A program made the position numbers and the translations under genes. The notes beneath the pieces were generated by a model. That model made no database searches. It was not told the origin of the DNA and worked only from the letters and a program-made list of their open reading frames with translations. A stretch of DNA of 36,220 nt from assembly GCA_030591565.1 (NCBI GenBank), contig JAUVAU010000022.1, positions 1 through 36,220 of the forward strand, given 5' to 3'. This document shows, piece by piece, positions 8,227 through 16,904 of the stretch. How positions within the stretch are numbered: position 1 is the stretch's first letter; each line of letters opens with the position of its first letter. Origin of the DNA: Deltaproteobacteria bacterium (GTDB lineage: Bacteria > Desulfobacterota > Deferrisomatia > Deferrisomatales > BM512).

Positions 8227-9306
8227 TCAAACTTTCGACCCGCCGGGCTGCGCCAACTCCCTTATGACCGACGTGGCGTAGACGCCCGGAGGCAGGGAAA
8301 AGGAGACCCAGGCTCCGCCCTGGGCCGCTTCAACCGCTTGTGCGGACAGGGGTATCCTCATCGCCCTCCTGGACCCGGTCTGGCCCGAAAAGGCGGTGCG
8401 CTCAATCCTCAGGGCGCAGAGCACATCGGCCTCCAACGCTGCGACCTCCCCGGTGGGTTCGACTTTGTTCTTGCCAAACATCGGCCCGGTCGGCGATATC
8501 TCGAAACCCGCCAGCCTCACCCCATCTTCCGCAGTATCCTCACAGACGAAAATGCCGCCCGAGCTGAGCTTCTGCATCACGTCTCCAGCCAGCACGGTGG
8601 CAAAAGCCCCCTGCTCGATCCGTAGCGCGAGCACCTCGTTGAAAATAAAGGATTGAAGCGCCGAGACGAGCAGGTCGCGTTTCCAGCGCCCTGTCTTGTA
8701 TTTGCCCTCGATAACCCTTAGCCCCTGCTGGGCGTTGTCGCCCTTGGAGCCGAAACGCTGTGGCCCGTAGTAGTTGGGGATGCCGCTCTTGGTCAGCTGG
8801 GCAAGCCCGGTCTCCAGCATTTGCGCGTCACCGCCAGCGAGAAACACACTGAAACGGTTGCCCGCCAGGTGACCCAGCCGCAACTTGTTCTTGTGGCGGG
8901 TAGCGTTGCACACCTCGCCTCCCGCTTTTTCAAAGGCCAGCCTTGCTTTGTCGGTCTCAACCCCGGTGACGGTGAACGCCTGGGTGGTCACCGCGTTCTT
9001 GTCCTTCATCCCCGCGTAGCCAACGGCTGCCGGTCCGACCCCCAGCAATTTGGCGGCCGCGACAGCCAACTCCCTGGTGGCGAGTCCGCTCTTCTTCACG
9101 ATAAGGGCGGCGTGCTCGCCTTCGCCGCAAAAGGGATACAGCCCGATCTCCTCGACAACGAAATTGTCGGTTGAATCAGACCAGACCCCGCTCCTCTCAG
9201 CGGTCGTTATGCGCGGATAATCAAAATCCCTGTAGGGCTTTTTTGTCAAGTCACACCTTGCGGTGTCTGAATTCGTCAACGATTCTATCCTTGTAATGGT
9301 TTTCAC
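8227..9306 (-). CDS. truD: tRNA pseudouridine(13) synthase TruD
   Basis: It converts uridine 13 of tRNA-Glu to pseudouridine. The 359-residue protein carries the family motif GYAGMKDKNAVTTQ, with the catalytic aspartate at residue 102. Further TruD features are NRFSVFLAGG, PNYYGPQRFG and the C-terminal LPPGVYATSVIREL. The gene starts with GTG at 9306 and has only a weak ribosome site (GGCGG), so the exact N-terminus is uncertain. The first 35 residues are less conserved in type. It is divergent from the response regulator gene, with 93 bases between the two starts. The 177 bases between its end and the sensor gene hold no gene. Confidence 0.95.
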   Translation of the reverse strand: MKTITRIESLTNSDTARCDLTKKPYRDFDYPRITTAERSGVWSDSTDNFVVEEIGLYPFCGEGEHAALIVKKSGLATRELAVAAAKLLGVGPAAVGYAGMKDKNAVTTQAFTVTGVETDKARLAFEKAGGEVCNATRHKNKLRLGHLAGNRFSVFLAGGDAQMLETGLAQLTKSGIPNYYGPQRFGSKGDNAQQGLRVIEGKYKTGRWKRDLLVSALQSFIFNEVLALRIEQGAFATVLAGDVMQKLSSGGIFVCEDTAEDGVRLAGFEISPTGPMFGKNKVEPTGEVAALEADVLCALRIERTAFSGQTGSRRAMRIPLSAQAVEAAQGGAWVSFSLPPGVYATSVIRELAQPGGSKV

Positions 9307-9319
9307 GGGCCGCCAATTA

Positions 9320-9338
9320 TGCTATCTATTGCATAGCA
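9320..9338. promoter_or_regulatory. Dyad between divergent truD and response regulator genes
   Basis: TGCTAT (9320-9325) and ATAGCA (9333-9338) form a perfect 6-bp inverted repeat with a 7-base spacer. It lies between two divergent starts. It has the size and placement of an operator, and the adjacent gene encodes a DNA-binding response regulator, so autoregulation is a possible reading. Confidence 0.3.
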
Positions 9339-9399
9339 GCTTCCAGTGCACAATTACTGTTCACCTTTTGCATTATAGCTTTTGGGAACCACGCCAGTC

Positions 9400-10035
9400 A
9401 TGCCGATAAAAATATTAATCGCCGAAGACCAGCGACTGCTCCGCCAATGCTTCAAAGATGCGTTGGAATCCGAAAGCGATATCAACGTCGTGGCAACCGC
9501 CGCCGACGGACGAGAAGCGGTCCTCGCCGCCGAGCGCCACAAGCCCGACATCATCCTCATGGACCTGGCGATGCCCAACCTCGATGGTGTCAGCGCCTCC
9601 AAAATCATCCAGGAAAGGCTCGGCAACAGCAAGACCCTCATTCTATCCCTGCACGACGAGTCCATGAAAGTATCCGGCGCCATGCGCATGGGCGTCAAAG
9701 GCTTCATCTCCAAGGACGTGGACTTCGAGGAGCTGGTACGCATCATACGCGCGGTTCACAAGGGCGAAGCGATCAACTCGCCTTTCCTCGTCGATCAGCG
9801 AATCAATGAGGAGAAGGGAATAGCCATCTACAAACTGACCGAGCGCGAGGTGGAGGTCTTGAGGCTGCTGGTGCGAGGCCTCAACAACAATGAGATAGCG
9901 GAGAAACTTTGCGTCTCCGAGCAAACCGTAAAGAAGGAATTTGTCACCATATTCAACCGCCTTGGGGTGCGAAACCGCACACAGGCAGCGGTCATGGGAG
10001 TTCAGCTGGGCCTTTTGGATGGCGCAGCTTATTAA
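9400..10035 (+). CDS. NarL/FixJ-family two-component response regulator
   Basis: This is a cytoplasmic transcription regulator of 211 residues. The receiver domain (1-120) has the acidic pair Glu9/Asp10, phospho-acceptor Asp55, Ser83 and Lys105, so it looks phosphorylatable. A LuxR/GerE helix-turn-helix (about 145-205) includes LTEREVEVLRLLVRGLNNNE and the recognition-helix pattern VSEQTVKKE. ATG 9400 is chosen because it starts MPIKILIAED, the usual receiver start; an in-frame TTG at 9382 would add six residues. No histidine kinase is nearby, so it is an orphan here. A flavodoxin-like gene follows after 5 bases, which implies a shared transcript. Confidence 0.93.
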   Translation: MPIKILIAEDQRLLRQCFKDALESESDINVVATAADGREAVLAAERHKPDIILMDLAMPNLDGVSASKIIQERLGNSKTLILSLHDESMKVSGAMRMGVKGFISKDVDFEELVRIIRAVHKGEAINSPFLVDQRINEEKGIAIYKLTEREVEVLRLLVRGLNNNEIAEKLCVSEQTVKKEFVTIFNRLGVRNRTQAAVMGVQLGLLDGAAY

Positions 10036-10040
10036 TCGAT

Positions 10041-10613
10041 ATGACTAAAACAGCTAAAAAAGTCCTGGCAATAACCTCAAGCGGAAGAACGCACTCCAAC
10101 TCTTCCCGTTTGCTAAGTGCCGCCGCCGAGGAGGCCGCAAGGGAGTCCACCCTTGTCATCCATGGTCTCGCGACCCTGACCTTCAAGGGGTGCACGGGGT
10201 GCGGTTCGTGCAGAAACGGCTCGGACAAGTGCGTGCTAAAGGACGATCTCACTCCAATCCTGGCAGAGGTCGCCCAAGCGGACGCACTCATCCTCTCGGC
10301 TCCGGTCTACTACGGCCAGGTCTCGGGGATATTCAAGTCCTTTCTCGACCGCTGGTACGCATATCGCGACAGGGAGCGGGAGTTGAGACTCCCCTCCGGG
10401 CGTCCCCTGCTCCTCATCCTCTCCCATGGTCACCCGGACAAAACCGCTTATGAGAAGTTGGTCGCCGATCTTGAACGCATCTTCACCGCCTACGGCTTTG
10501 TCCCCAAGGTGATGGTGGGCTTCGGCATGGAGACACCGGGAGATGCCGAGAATAAACCGAAGTTCATCTCCCGAGCCAAGGAGCTGGGCGACGATATCGC
10601 TTCGACGCTCTAA
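10041..10613 (+). CDS. NAD(P)H-dependent FMN reductase / flavodoxin-like protein with cysteine cluster
   Basis: This is a 190-residue flavodoxin-fold oxidoreductase. The N-terminal ITSSGRTHSNSS matches the FMN phosphate loop of this family. A cysteine cluster follows at Cys51, Cys54, Cys57 and Cys64 (GCTGCGSCRNG then C), then APVYYGQVSGIFKSFLDRW, the second flavin-binding loop. The same cysteine spacing occurs in iron-sulfur flavoproteins and related NADPH:FMN reductases, so an Fe-S or redox-active thiol role is possible. The open frame extends upstream into the regulator gene, but ATG 10041 just after the regulator stop fits the fold. The physiological substrate cannot be told. Confidence 0.88.
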   Translation: MTKTAKKVLAITSSGRTHSNSSRLLSAAAEEAARESTLVIHGLATLTFKGCTGCGSCRNGSDKCVLKDDLTPILAEVAQADALILSAPVYYGQVSGIFKSFLDRWYAYRDRERELRLPSGRPLLLILSHGHPDKTAYEKLVADLERIFTAYGFVPKVMVGFGMETPGDAENKPKFISRAKELGDDIASTL

Positions 10614-10623
10614 TATCATTTTG

Positions 10624-12105
10624 ATGGAGAGCCCGCCCATCATCGACCAACTATCCACAAACGAAAGCTGCCAACTGTCCGGGTCCGGCACTCCCGCCAC
10701 TGCCCTTCGCACCGGTGCGAGTTTTTTGCTGGCGCTACTGTGGGGGGCGTTCGTGGCCGGCTTCTTTGGCTGGATCGAAACGGGAAAAGTTGCCAAACAC
10801 CTTGGCGCCAAGGGGGTCCTCCTCGCGGGCGCAGGCCTGCCCCATCTTCCCGGCGCCATCTACTGGGAGGAGATGGCGACCACCTCCCCGCAACTTGCCG
10901 GGGCGGTGTTTTTTGCCCTCTCGCTGGGAGTCGGCCTCGCAACGCTGGCCTTCCTCTGGGCCAGAGTGGTCGCACATCTGCCGCGAATCGGCTGGGGTGT
11001 ATTGCTGGCGCCGCTCTTCATCTTTCCCTGCTGGGCGCTCTTCAGGGGTGATCTGCTTGCCGCACTGATAACCGGGATCATTCCCCTGGGAGCGGCCATA
11101 TGCGGCCTCTCCCCTGGGAAATCGACCCCAAGGGGGTTGGCGACCGCGCTGGTAATTGCCGTAATCCTCTTCACCGGCTTCGTCCCCTGGTTTTCCGCCA
11201 ACACCGCTGTGCTGGTGAGGGACCGACTCCTGCTGGGGACCGATATGGGCAAGCCGGTGAGCGATGCCTACTACCGCTGGACGCTCTATCCCGCCGAAAC
11301 GATCAAACCGCTGCACAACCTGACGCAGCCCGTCGTGGCGGTATCCGATACCATCAAATATTCGCGTTTTTGCTATGACGCGGCCAAGATCAACCTGCTC
11401 TGCGTTCCCCTTTCGGATGGGGGGGATGGGGGCGGCTATGACCTCCTCCTCCTCGACACTCCAGAACTGGAAATCACCGATGGCAGCCGATCATTCCTCT
11501 GGCCGGGTCCCGGAGGGTCGAAGAGGTTGGAGGGGTTCAGGGCTTTTTCACGCGCTGCGGACAGGAACAAGGTGCTGAGGCGGGCGACCTTTTACAGCTT
11601 CTGGTATGGCGGACCGTTGGCGATTTTGATGGTTTTGCTCATCTCCATCCAGCTGGCCTCTTCAATCCTGCCGGCCAAAAGAACCCACGCAGCCCTTGCC
11701 ATGGCGCTTGTCATCGCGGGGGCGACCACCCTGCCCGCCTTTCCGACGCAGTGGAGCGCGCACAACGATCTGCTCATCAATGGCAACCCCTCCCCTGGGG
11801 AGATCGCGGTCGCGTTGAGCTCGGAGGACAGGATTAGGCGGATGTACGGCGTCAAGGCCGCTGGTTCGCGGGGAATGAAATTTCTGGATGAGATCGTGGC
11901 CGCGCTGGACGACGAGGTGGTCAACGTGCGCTACACTGCCGCCAGGGCGCTGGGCCGAATCAATGCCGACAGCAGGAGCGAAAGAGCCCGCGAAGCGCTC
12001 ATTGCGCTCATCCACAGCGACGATGAGTGGTATGTGAAGAACCTGGCCTACTGGGCGCTGCTCAACGCCGGTTGGAGGCCCACCCCCTGGGAAGTTGGGA
12101 AATGA
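10624..12105 (+). CDS. Multi-pass membrane protein with C-terminal HEAT repeats
   Basis: This protein of about 493 residues has unknown function. Hydrophobic segments lie at about 32-52, 90-115, 123-140, 143-162 and 171-190. They are followed by a soluble, probably extracytoplasmic, domain (about 200-315). Two more membrane segments lie at about 325-375. Residues about 410-493 read as HEAT-like repeats (VVNVRYTAARALGRINADS, then a second unit with WYVKNLAYWALLNAGW). The start is uncertain: ATG 10624 has no clear ribosome site and the frame stays open further upstream. Its stop overlaps the next start as ATGA, so translation is probably coupled to the CPBP gene. Confidence 0.8.
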   Translation: MESPPIIDQLSTNESCQLSGSGTPATALRTGASFLLALLWGAFVAGFFGWIETGKVAKHLGAKGVLLAGAGLPHLPGAIYWEEMATTSPQLAGAVFFALSLGVGLATLAFLWARVVAHLPRIGWGVLLAPLFIFPCWALFRGDLLAALITGIIPLGAAICGLSPGKSTPRGLATALVIAVILFTGFVPWFSANTAVLVRDRLLLGTDMGKPVSDAYYRWTLYPAETIKPLHNLTQPVVAVSDTIKYSRFCYDAAKINLLCVPLSDGGDGGGYDLLLLDTPELEITDGSRSFLWPGPGGSKRLEGFRAFSRAADRNKVLRRATFYSFWYGGPLAILMVLLISIQLASSILPAKRTHAALAMALVIAGATTLPAFPTQWSAHNDLLINGNPSPGEIAVALSSEDRIRRMYGVKAAGSRGMKFLDEIVAALDDEVVNVRYTAARALGRINADSRSERAREALIALIHSDDEWYVKNLAYWALLNAGWRPTPWEVGK

Positions 12106-12761
12106 GCTACTTAAAAGCCGCCGGAAATGGCCCCGGTACGCTTGAGGCGCTGGGTATCGTCGTCACCATCGCCTGCATGGAGTTGGCGGCGACCATGCTG
12201 CTCCCCCCGGATCTAAGAGGCTTGAATTCGCTCATTATTTTGCGTTTCCTCCAGTTGGGGCTGATAGTCCTCTGGATGAAGCGAAGAGGCTTTGGGGCGA
12301 AAGCCATAGGCCTCGCTCCCGACAAGCTCAAAAAAGGCTTGAAAGTAGGCCTGATCGGCTGTGTTCTCCTTGGGGTGATCGCCATTCTCCTGGAGGTGGG
12401 GACGCGGCTGTTGATGGATGACAGCTTTTTGGGCATGATGAAGGTGGTTTCTACCACCCGTTGGCCGTTAAAGCTTGCCTTCGCCATGGTCATAGTCGGC
12501 CCCTTTGTCGAGGAGTTGGTCTTCAGGGGCGTCCTCTACGCGGCGCTCAGAAGACAGATGGCCGCACCACCGGCGATCATCCTCAACGTGCTGCTCTTCG
12601 GGCTGGCCCACCTCCCCTCCCAACCCCTGCCTTTGGTCCAGATGGCGGGCGCGTTGGTCTTCTGCATCGCCCATGAGCGCTCTTCAAGCCTCGTGGCTCC
12701 CGTGGTCATACATTCCGTCGGAAACGCCGCGATGCTCGGCCTGACCTTCGTCAGTATTTGA
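12102..12761 (+). CDS. CPBP family intramembrane metalloprotease
   Basis: This is a 219-residue polytopic membrane protein of the CAAX protease and bacteriocin-processing (Abi/Rce1-like) family. All three motifs are present: EExxxR as Glu137, Glu138 and Arg142; FxxxH ending at His170; and HxxxN as His204 and Asn208. The catalytic site therefore looks intact. The substrate is unknown. Bacterial members act in bacteriocin self-immunity, regulated proteolysis or processing of membrane proteins. The start overlaps the HEAT-membrane gene by four bases. The close packing suggests the two proteins work together in the membrane. Confidence 0.9.
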   Translation: MSYLKAAGNGPGTLEALGIVVTIACMELAATMLLPPDLRGLNSLIILRFLQLGLIVLWMKRRGFGAKAIGLAPDKLKKGLKVGLIGCVLLGVIAILLEVGTRLLMDDSFLGMMKVVSTTRWPLKLAFAMVIVGPFVEELVFRGVLYAALRRQMAAPPAIILNVLLFGLAHLPSQPLPLVQMAGALVFCIAHERSSSLVAPVVIHSVGNAAMLGLTFVSI

Positions 12762-12772
12762 GCGGGGTTAAG

Positions 12773-13858
12773 ATGAAAATAGCCTTCACCTCCGATTCCC
12801 GCAGAGACCTCCACTGGGCCAGATATGTAAGCCGCTCATTCCACTGCTACAAAAGCTGCACCTGCAAAAGCTACCCAAAAATAGACAAGCGCGTGCTCGA
12901 TAGCGACGTCTGGTTTCTCGGCTCCTTCGACAACCATGTGCGAAGGCCCTTCACGCCAGCTGAAGAGGAGATAATCGACAAGTTCAAGGGCGTGCTCATC
13001 TGCTTTCAGTCCGACGACGCGATAGACCTCTTTATCGACCGCTTCTCACCGGAATTACTGGGCAAAGTTGATTTTTGGCTACAGCGGGCGTTTCATGATG
13101 AATGGAAAGCCCCGGCCACCGGAAAGGAAGTGTTCCTGCCCCCTTTCATCCCAGCCACCCTGCACCACAAAACCAGGGAAATACCCTATGCGTCGCGTGG
13201 GTCGAGGATCGTCTTCTTCGGAGCCGCCACCGGCAGCTCCGACCCCGGGGAGAACACAAGATTCAAGGCCACGGGGATTCTCAAAGAACGCTTTGGAGAG
13301 CAGTTCGTGGGCGGCATCTTCGAAAATCTCGACAACCCCGGACTCAGAGTGCCCGAGCGGCTGAAAGCAGCGAAGATCGGCAGATACAGCCACCTGGACC
13401 TGCTCGCAGCCTCGGCGATCGGGTTGTCGCTCCCCGGCAACAGCCCGCTTACCTTTCGGCACATCGAATGTCTGGCAGCGGGGACCCTTTGCCTCTCTTC
13501 GGGGCTGGGAGAGATACGGTGGATGGATGGAGGGTTGGAGCCGGGGATCCATTACGTTGACATACCGCGCAGCCTCGAAGGCTTCGCCGACACGGTGGCA
13601 GCGCTACTTGACGACACGACCGGATCGGCAAAAATTGCCGACGCTGGTAAAGCTCGTTATTCAGAGTACTTAAAGCCTAATAGCTATTTTTACAATGAAC
13701 TGTTATTCGAGGATTTCTGCGACCAGTTCGATGGCGCGCTCGCCCTGAAACCAAACCCCGCCAAGGGGTTGGTCTCAACCATTTCAACCCTTGTCCAGCC
13801 GCTGCACCAGTCTGTAAAAGAATACCGGGTGAATAAGCGGGAACAACCTCGCCGCTGA
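12773..13858 (+). CDS. CgeB/GT-B-like glycosyltransferase-fold protein
   Basis: This is a 361-residue soluble protein with the layout of a GT-B glycosyltransferase. The N-terminal half opens with MKIAFTSDSR, and the C-terminal half has SAIGLSLPGNSPLTFRHIEC followed by LAAG, which is like the nucleotide-sugar binding region of CgeB/YkvP and group 1 transferases. Cysteines 25, 29, 31 and 77 lie in the N-terminal half. Donor and acceptor are unknown. A TTG start at 12758 would overlap the preceding stop, but ATG 12773 is more likely. The last 100 bases are richer in A and T than the rest. It is the last gene of the cluster, before a strong bidirectional terminator. Confidence 0.7.
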   Translation: MKIAFTSDSRRDLHWARYVSRSFHCYKSCTCKSYPKIDKRVLDSDVWFLGSFDNHVRRPFTPAEEEIIDKFKGVLICFQSDDAIDLFIDRFSPELLGKVDFWLQRAFHDEWKAPATGKEVFLPPFIPATLHHKTREIPYASRGSRIVFFGAATGSSDPGENTRFKATGILKERFGEQFVGGIFENLDNPGLRVPERLKAAKIGRYSHLDLLAASAIGLSLPGNSPLTFRHIECLAAGTLCLSSGLGEIRWMDGGLEPGIHYVDIPRSLEGFADTVAALLDDTTGSAKIADAGKARYSEYLKPNSYFYNELLFEDFCDQFDGALALKPNPAKGLVSTISTLVQPLHQSVKEYRVNKREQPRR

Positions 13859-13865
13859 AAACAAA

Positions 13866-13917
13866 AAAGGCGCAAAGCCTTTTAACGAATCTCTTCGCAA
13901 AGTAGCTTTACGCCTTT
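13866..13917. terminator. Bidirectional terminator between convergent genes
   Basis: AAAGGCG (13866-13872) plus AAAGC (13874-13878) pair with GCTTT (13905-13909) plus CGCCTTT (13911-13917), twelve pairs with one mismatch. An A run on the left and T-rich flanks serve both directions. A smaller alternative hairpin, AAAAGGC/GCCTTTT, lies in the left half. It sits between converging genes ending at 13858 and 13949. Confidence 0.75.
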
Positions 13918-13948
13918 AAACCATTGCTTGCTCGTCACTCTTTGTGGT

Positions 13949-15226
13949 CTAGAAAAACTCCACCCTCACCGTGTCGGCCGCTTCTTCCTTCTCCACAAAG
14001 ACGCCAACTCTGTCCAGGGTGATCTTTTGCAGCTCTTCAACCAGCATATCCACCGTGCCGTAGTACTCCACTGTGGAGTTGTCGAAATTATGCACCCTGT
14101 ATGAGCGCTTTTTGAATTCGCGCAAAAAAGCCCTGGGCTTGTAGTCGTAGTCGCTTACGGTAATTATGCGAATCTTCAGGGGTTCACGCGGGAAACCCAG
14201 CTCTTTCAACACGGCTCTCAGGTGACCCAGGTCCACATCGCCCACCAGGGCGCCCCAGTACTCGTCACCAAACCAGTGTCCGGTGCGCGCTTCAACCTGG
14301 TAGAGGTTGGAGAAGCCGATCTTCTCATAGAGCTTGCCGAGGTTGTTCTCGGAATCGAAGGGTCCCTCGGGTATTACGATGCCCTTTTGGCCAAAGGACG
14401 CGGACTGGATCAGGGGCAGTTTTACGCCGATGCTGGTCAAGGCGTTCTTCATGAGCAGCACTTTCAGCTTTTGATCGACCACATCGACCACGCGGTTGGT
14501 TTCCGCCTCCCTGTTTGAGCCCATCGTCGCGTCGAGAAGCCACTCATCCCCATCGTGGAGGCCAAAGAGGCTCATCCCCTCTTCGACCCTGAAGCTTCCC
14601 CACTCCACCGGCTGTCCACCCGGTCCCGCGCCGCGCAGGATGGAGCGCACCTTGCCGCGCAGCCTTTGACCCCAGGTGCCCACCGACAACCTGCCCTGCT
14701 CAAGGACCTGGAAGAGCCTTCCGCGATCCTCTTCATGGTCGTAGCCACTGACCACGCTCGAAACCGTCCCGGCGCTATCCACGGTGATCATGAGCGGGAT
14801 GTACTGTATGCCCAGCTGGTCCACGATCTTGTCGGAGCGGTCGAGCAGGTGGATTACGTTCAGCGGAGTTCCCCGCGCATCCTCATAGCGCCTGACGAAG
14901 CTCGCTATGCGCGCCACGGGCATTGCGCTGTCGGTGTTTACCGCGACCACCTCAACCTCTTCAATCGGGAACTCGGCCCGGATGGAGCGCAAGTCATCCA
15001 GCTCGCGGATGCAGTCGGAGCAGTATATCGACCAGAAAGAGAGCACGACCGTCTTCTTGCCCATGATGGCGGAGAGGTCCATCGGCTTTTCGCTGAGGTC
15101 GATACCCTCAAGTATCGGCAATTTGGTGCCCTCGGTCGCGCCCGAGGGTATCTCATCGGCCCACGAGCCACCGGCGAACACGAGCGTCAGCGCCACCAGG
15201 GCGGCTATCGTCACAAACCTTTTCAT
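13949..15226 (-). CDS. Exported thioredoxin-like (TlpA/AhpC-TSA type) protein with long unknown C-terminus
   Basis: A signal peptide (1 to about 23, cleaved near SWA-DE) sends this 425-residue protein to the periplasm. A TlpA/ResA-like thioredoxin domain (about 36-185) has the redox motif Cys69-Ser-Asp-Cys72 in SFWSIYCSDC, and IPLMITVD matches the cis-proline region. About 240 residues of unrecognised sequence follow, which is unusual since most TlpA-type proteins stop near 180. The ATG at 15226 is preferred because AGGGG stands 7 bases upstream; a TTG at 15241 would overlap the previous stop. It is probably co-transcribed with the small membrane protein gene just upstream. Confidence 0.88.
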   Translation of the reverse strand: MKRFVTIAALVALTLVFAGGSWADEIPSGATEGTKLPILEGIDLSEKPMDLSAIMGKKTVVLSFWSIYCSDCIRELDDLRSIRAEFPIEEVEVVAVNTDSAMPVARIASFVRRYEDARGTPLNVIHLLDRSDKIVDQLGIQYIPLMITVDSAGTVSSVVSGYDHEEDRGRLFQVLEQGRLSVGTWGQRLRGKVRSILRGAGPGGQPVEWGSFRVEEGMSLFGLHDGDEWLLDATMGSNREAETNRVVDVVDQKLKVLLMKNALTSIGVKLPLIQSASFGQKGIVIPEGPFDSENNLGKLYEKIGFSNLYQVEARTGHWFGDEYWGALVGDVDLGHLRAVLKELGFPREPLKIRIITVSDYDYKPRAFLREFKKRSYRVHNFDNSTVEYYGTVDMLVEELQKITLDRVGVFVEKEEAADTVRVEFF

Positions 15227-15237
15227 GGTGCTACCCC

Positions 15238-15504
15238 TCAATCAAGGTTCTTTGAGTCGATCACGTTGATGCGCGTCTGGCCACTGGGCAGCTCCGAGCG
15301 GCTGCGCATGCTGAGATAATAGACCTTGTCGCCTATTATCGCCCATGCCGAGTCGCCGGAAGCCGAAATATCCACCGGCACGCTCGATCCGCTACCCTGT
15401 GGCAGCGTATAGGCGTGCGGGGCAGTGGGTTTGAAGAGGTTAAGGATCAAAAGCGCCGAAACGACGAAAATTCCAGCCAGGTAGACAAAATCCTTTTTGC
15501 TCAT
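15238..15504 (-). CDS. Small single-pass membrane protein
   Basis: This is an 88-residue protein of unknown function. An N-terminal membrane anchor (about 6-25, YLAGIFVVSALLILNLF) is followed by a periplasmic domain with SAWAIIGDKVYYLSMRS, the look of a single beta-propeller or WD-type strand unit. The start is moved to ATG 15504 because GGAGG lies exactly 7 bases upstream; an ATG at 15528 has no ribosome site. Its stop is 11 bases before the start of the exported thioredoxin-like gene, so the two probably form an operon and act together at the outer face of the inner membrane. Confidence 0.7.
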   Translation of the reverse strand: MSKKDFVYLAGIFVVSALLILNLFKPTAPHAYTLPQGSGSSVPVDISASGDSAWAIIGDKVYYLSMRSRSELPSGQTRINVIDSKNLD

Positions 15505-15585
15505 CTCATCTCCTCCAAGTTTTTCCATTATTCACTGTCAAGACCCCGTAACCCCAAGGCTACTCCAAAATCAACCCCAGTCCAG

Positions 15586-16845
15586 TCAAGCGGCGGCTTC
15601 GGCCATGTAGCGGCAGATCGCTTCGCCAAACTCGGAGCAGAGCAGACAGCTCGCGCCATCCATCTGGCGCTCAAGGTCGTAGGTGACCTCTTTGTTGGCC
15701 ACGGCCTTCGCGATCCCCTTACGTATCAGCTCGGCCACGTCGTCCCAACCCATGAACTCGAACATCATGACGCCCGAAAGGATCACGGAGCCGGGGTTCA
15801 CCTTGTCCATACCTGCATACTTGGGTGCGGTGCCGTGAGTTGCTTCAAACACAGCATAATCGTCACCGATATTTGCGCCGGGGGCCATTCCCAGACCACC
15901 CACCTGTGCAGCGGCGGCGTCGGACATATAGTCGCCGTTGAGGTTGGGCATCGCCAGCACAGAGTACTCGGAGGGGCAAAGGAGCAGCTGCTGGAACATC
16001 GCATCGGCGATGCGGTCCTTGATTATGATCTTCCCCTCGGGCCGCTTGCCGTCGAATTTGTCCCAGAGTTCATCCTCGGTGATGGTGACATCTCCAAATT
16101 CCTCGGCGGCCAGCTCGTAACCCCAATCCTTGAAGGCGCCCTCGGTGAACTTCATGATATTGCCCTTGTGAACCAGGGTCACCGAATCCTCGCCATGTGC
16201 GACGGCGTGTTCGATAGCCTTGCGTACCAGACGACGGGTACCCGTGCGGCTCATCGGCTTGATGCCGATCCCGCTGTCCGGGCGGATCGTCTTACCCCAC
16301 TTCTCAGCGATATACGCGATAAGCTCCTTGGCCTCGGGCGAATCCGCAGACACCTCCAGCCCTGCGTAAACATCCTCGGTGTTTTCACGGAAGATGATCA
16401 CATCGACCAGGTGCGGCTCTTTTACCGGAGAGGGCACGCCCGGCACGTAGCGCACGGGGCGCACGCAGGCGTAGAGGTCCAGCTCCTGGCGAAGCGCCAC
16501 GTTCAGGCTGCGGATGCCGCCGCCAATGGGCGTGGTGAGGGGACCCTTGATTGCGACCCTGTACTCCCTTATCGCGTCGAGAGTCTCCCTGGGCATCCAC
16601 TGGCCGAACTCCTCATAGGCCTTTTCACCGGCGTAGACCTCATACCAGTTGATCTTGCGGTCGCCGCCGCAAAGCTTCACGGCCTCGTCGAAGACCTTGA
16701 CCGATGAGCGCCAGATGCAGGGGCCGATGCCGTCGCCTTCGATAAAGGGGATGATCGGATCCTTGGGGATTACCAGCTTGCCGTCATCGCCTCTGGTTAT
16801 CTTTGTGCCGCTCTCGGGCAGCTTGTATTCGATCTTTTCGGACAT
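15586..16845 (-). CDS. icd: NADP-dependent isocitrate dehydrogenase
   Basis: It oxidises isocitrate to 2-oxoglutarate and CO2 in the TCA cycle, making NADPH. The 419-residue protein matches E. coli Icd in length and numbering. The substrate-site Ser113 lies in [17 protein letters not shown] preference is indicated by Lys342-Tyr343 (APKYAG), Tyr389 and Arg393. Ser113 is the residue phosphorylated by AceK in enterics; no aceK is seen here. ATG 16845 is chosen because GGAG stands 8 bases before it and the protein then starts [10 protein letters not shown]; the frame stays open 99 bases further upstream. It lies downstream of metK across a structured leader. Confidence 0.97.
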   Translation of the reverse strand: MSEKIEYKLPESGTKITRGDDGKLVIPKDPIIPFIEGDGIGPCIWRSSVKVFDEAVKLCGGDRKINWYEVYAGEKAYEEFGQWMPRETLDAIREYRVAIKGPLTTPIGGGIRSLNVALRQELDLYACVRPVRYVPGVPSPVKEPHLVDVIIFRENTEDVYAGLEVSADSPEAKELIAYIAEKWGKTIRPDSGIGIKPMSRTGTRRLVRKAIEHAVAHGEDSVTLVHKGNIMKFTEGAFKDWGYELAAEEFGDVTITEDELWDKFDGKRPEGKIIIKDRIADAMFQQLLLCPSEYSVLAMPNLNGDYMSDAAAAQVGGLGMAPGANIGDDYAVFEATHGTAPKYAGMDKVNPGSVILSGVMMFEFMGWDDVAELIRKGIAKAVANKEVTYDLERQMDGASCLLCSEFGEAICRYMAEAAA

Positions 16846-16904
16846 TTCGTGCTCTCCCAATAGATTGTTCGATACCCTGATGAAAAGGGGTAGAAAGAAA
16901 GCGA

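Noticed and set aside
15415-16707. 430-residue plus-strand open frame
   Set aside because: It is antisense to icd, whose catalytic and cofactor residues are all present; no domain is recognisable in the antisense product.
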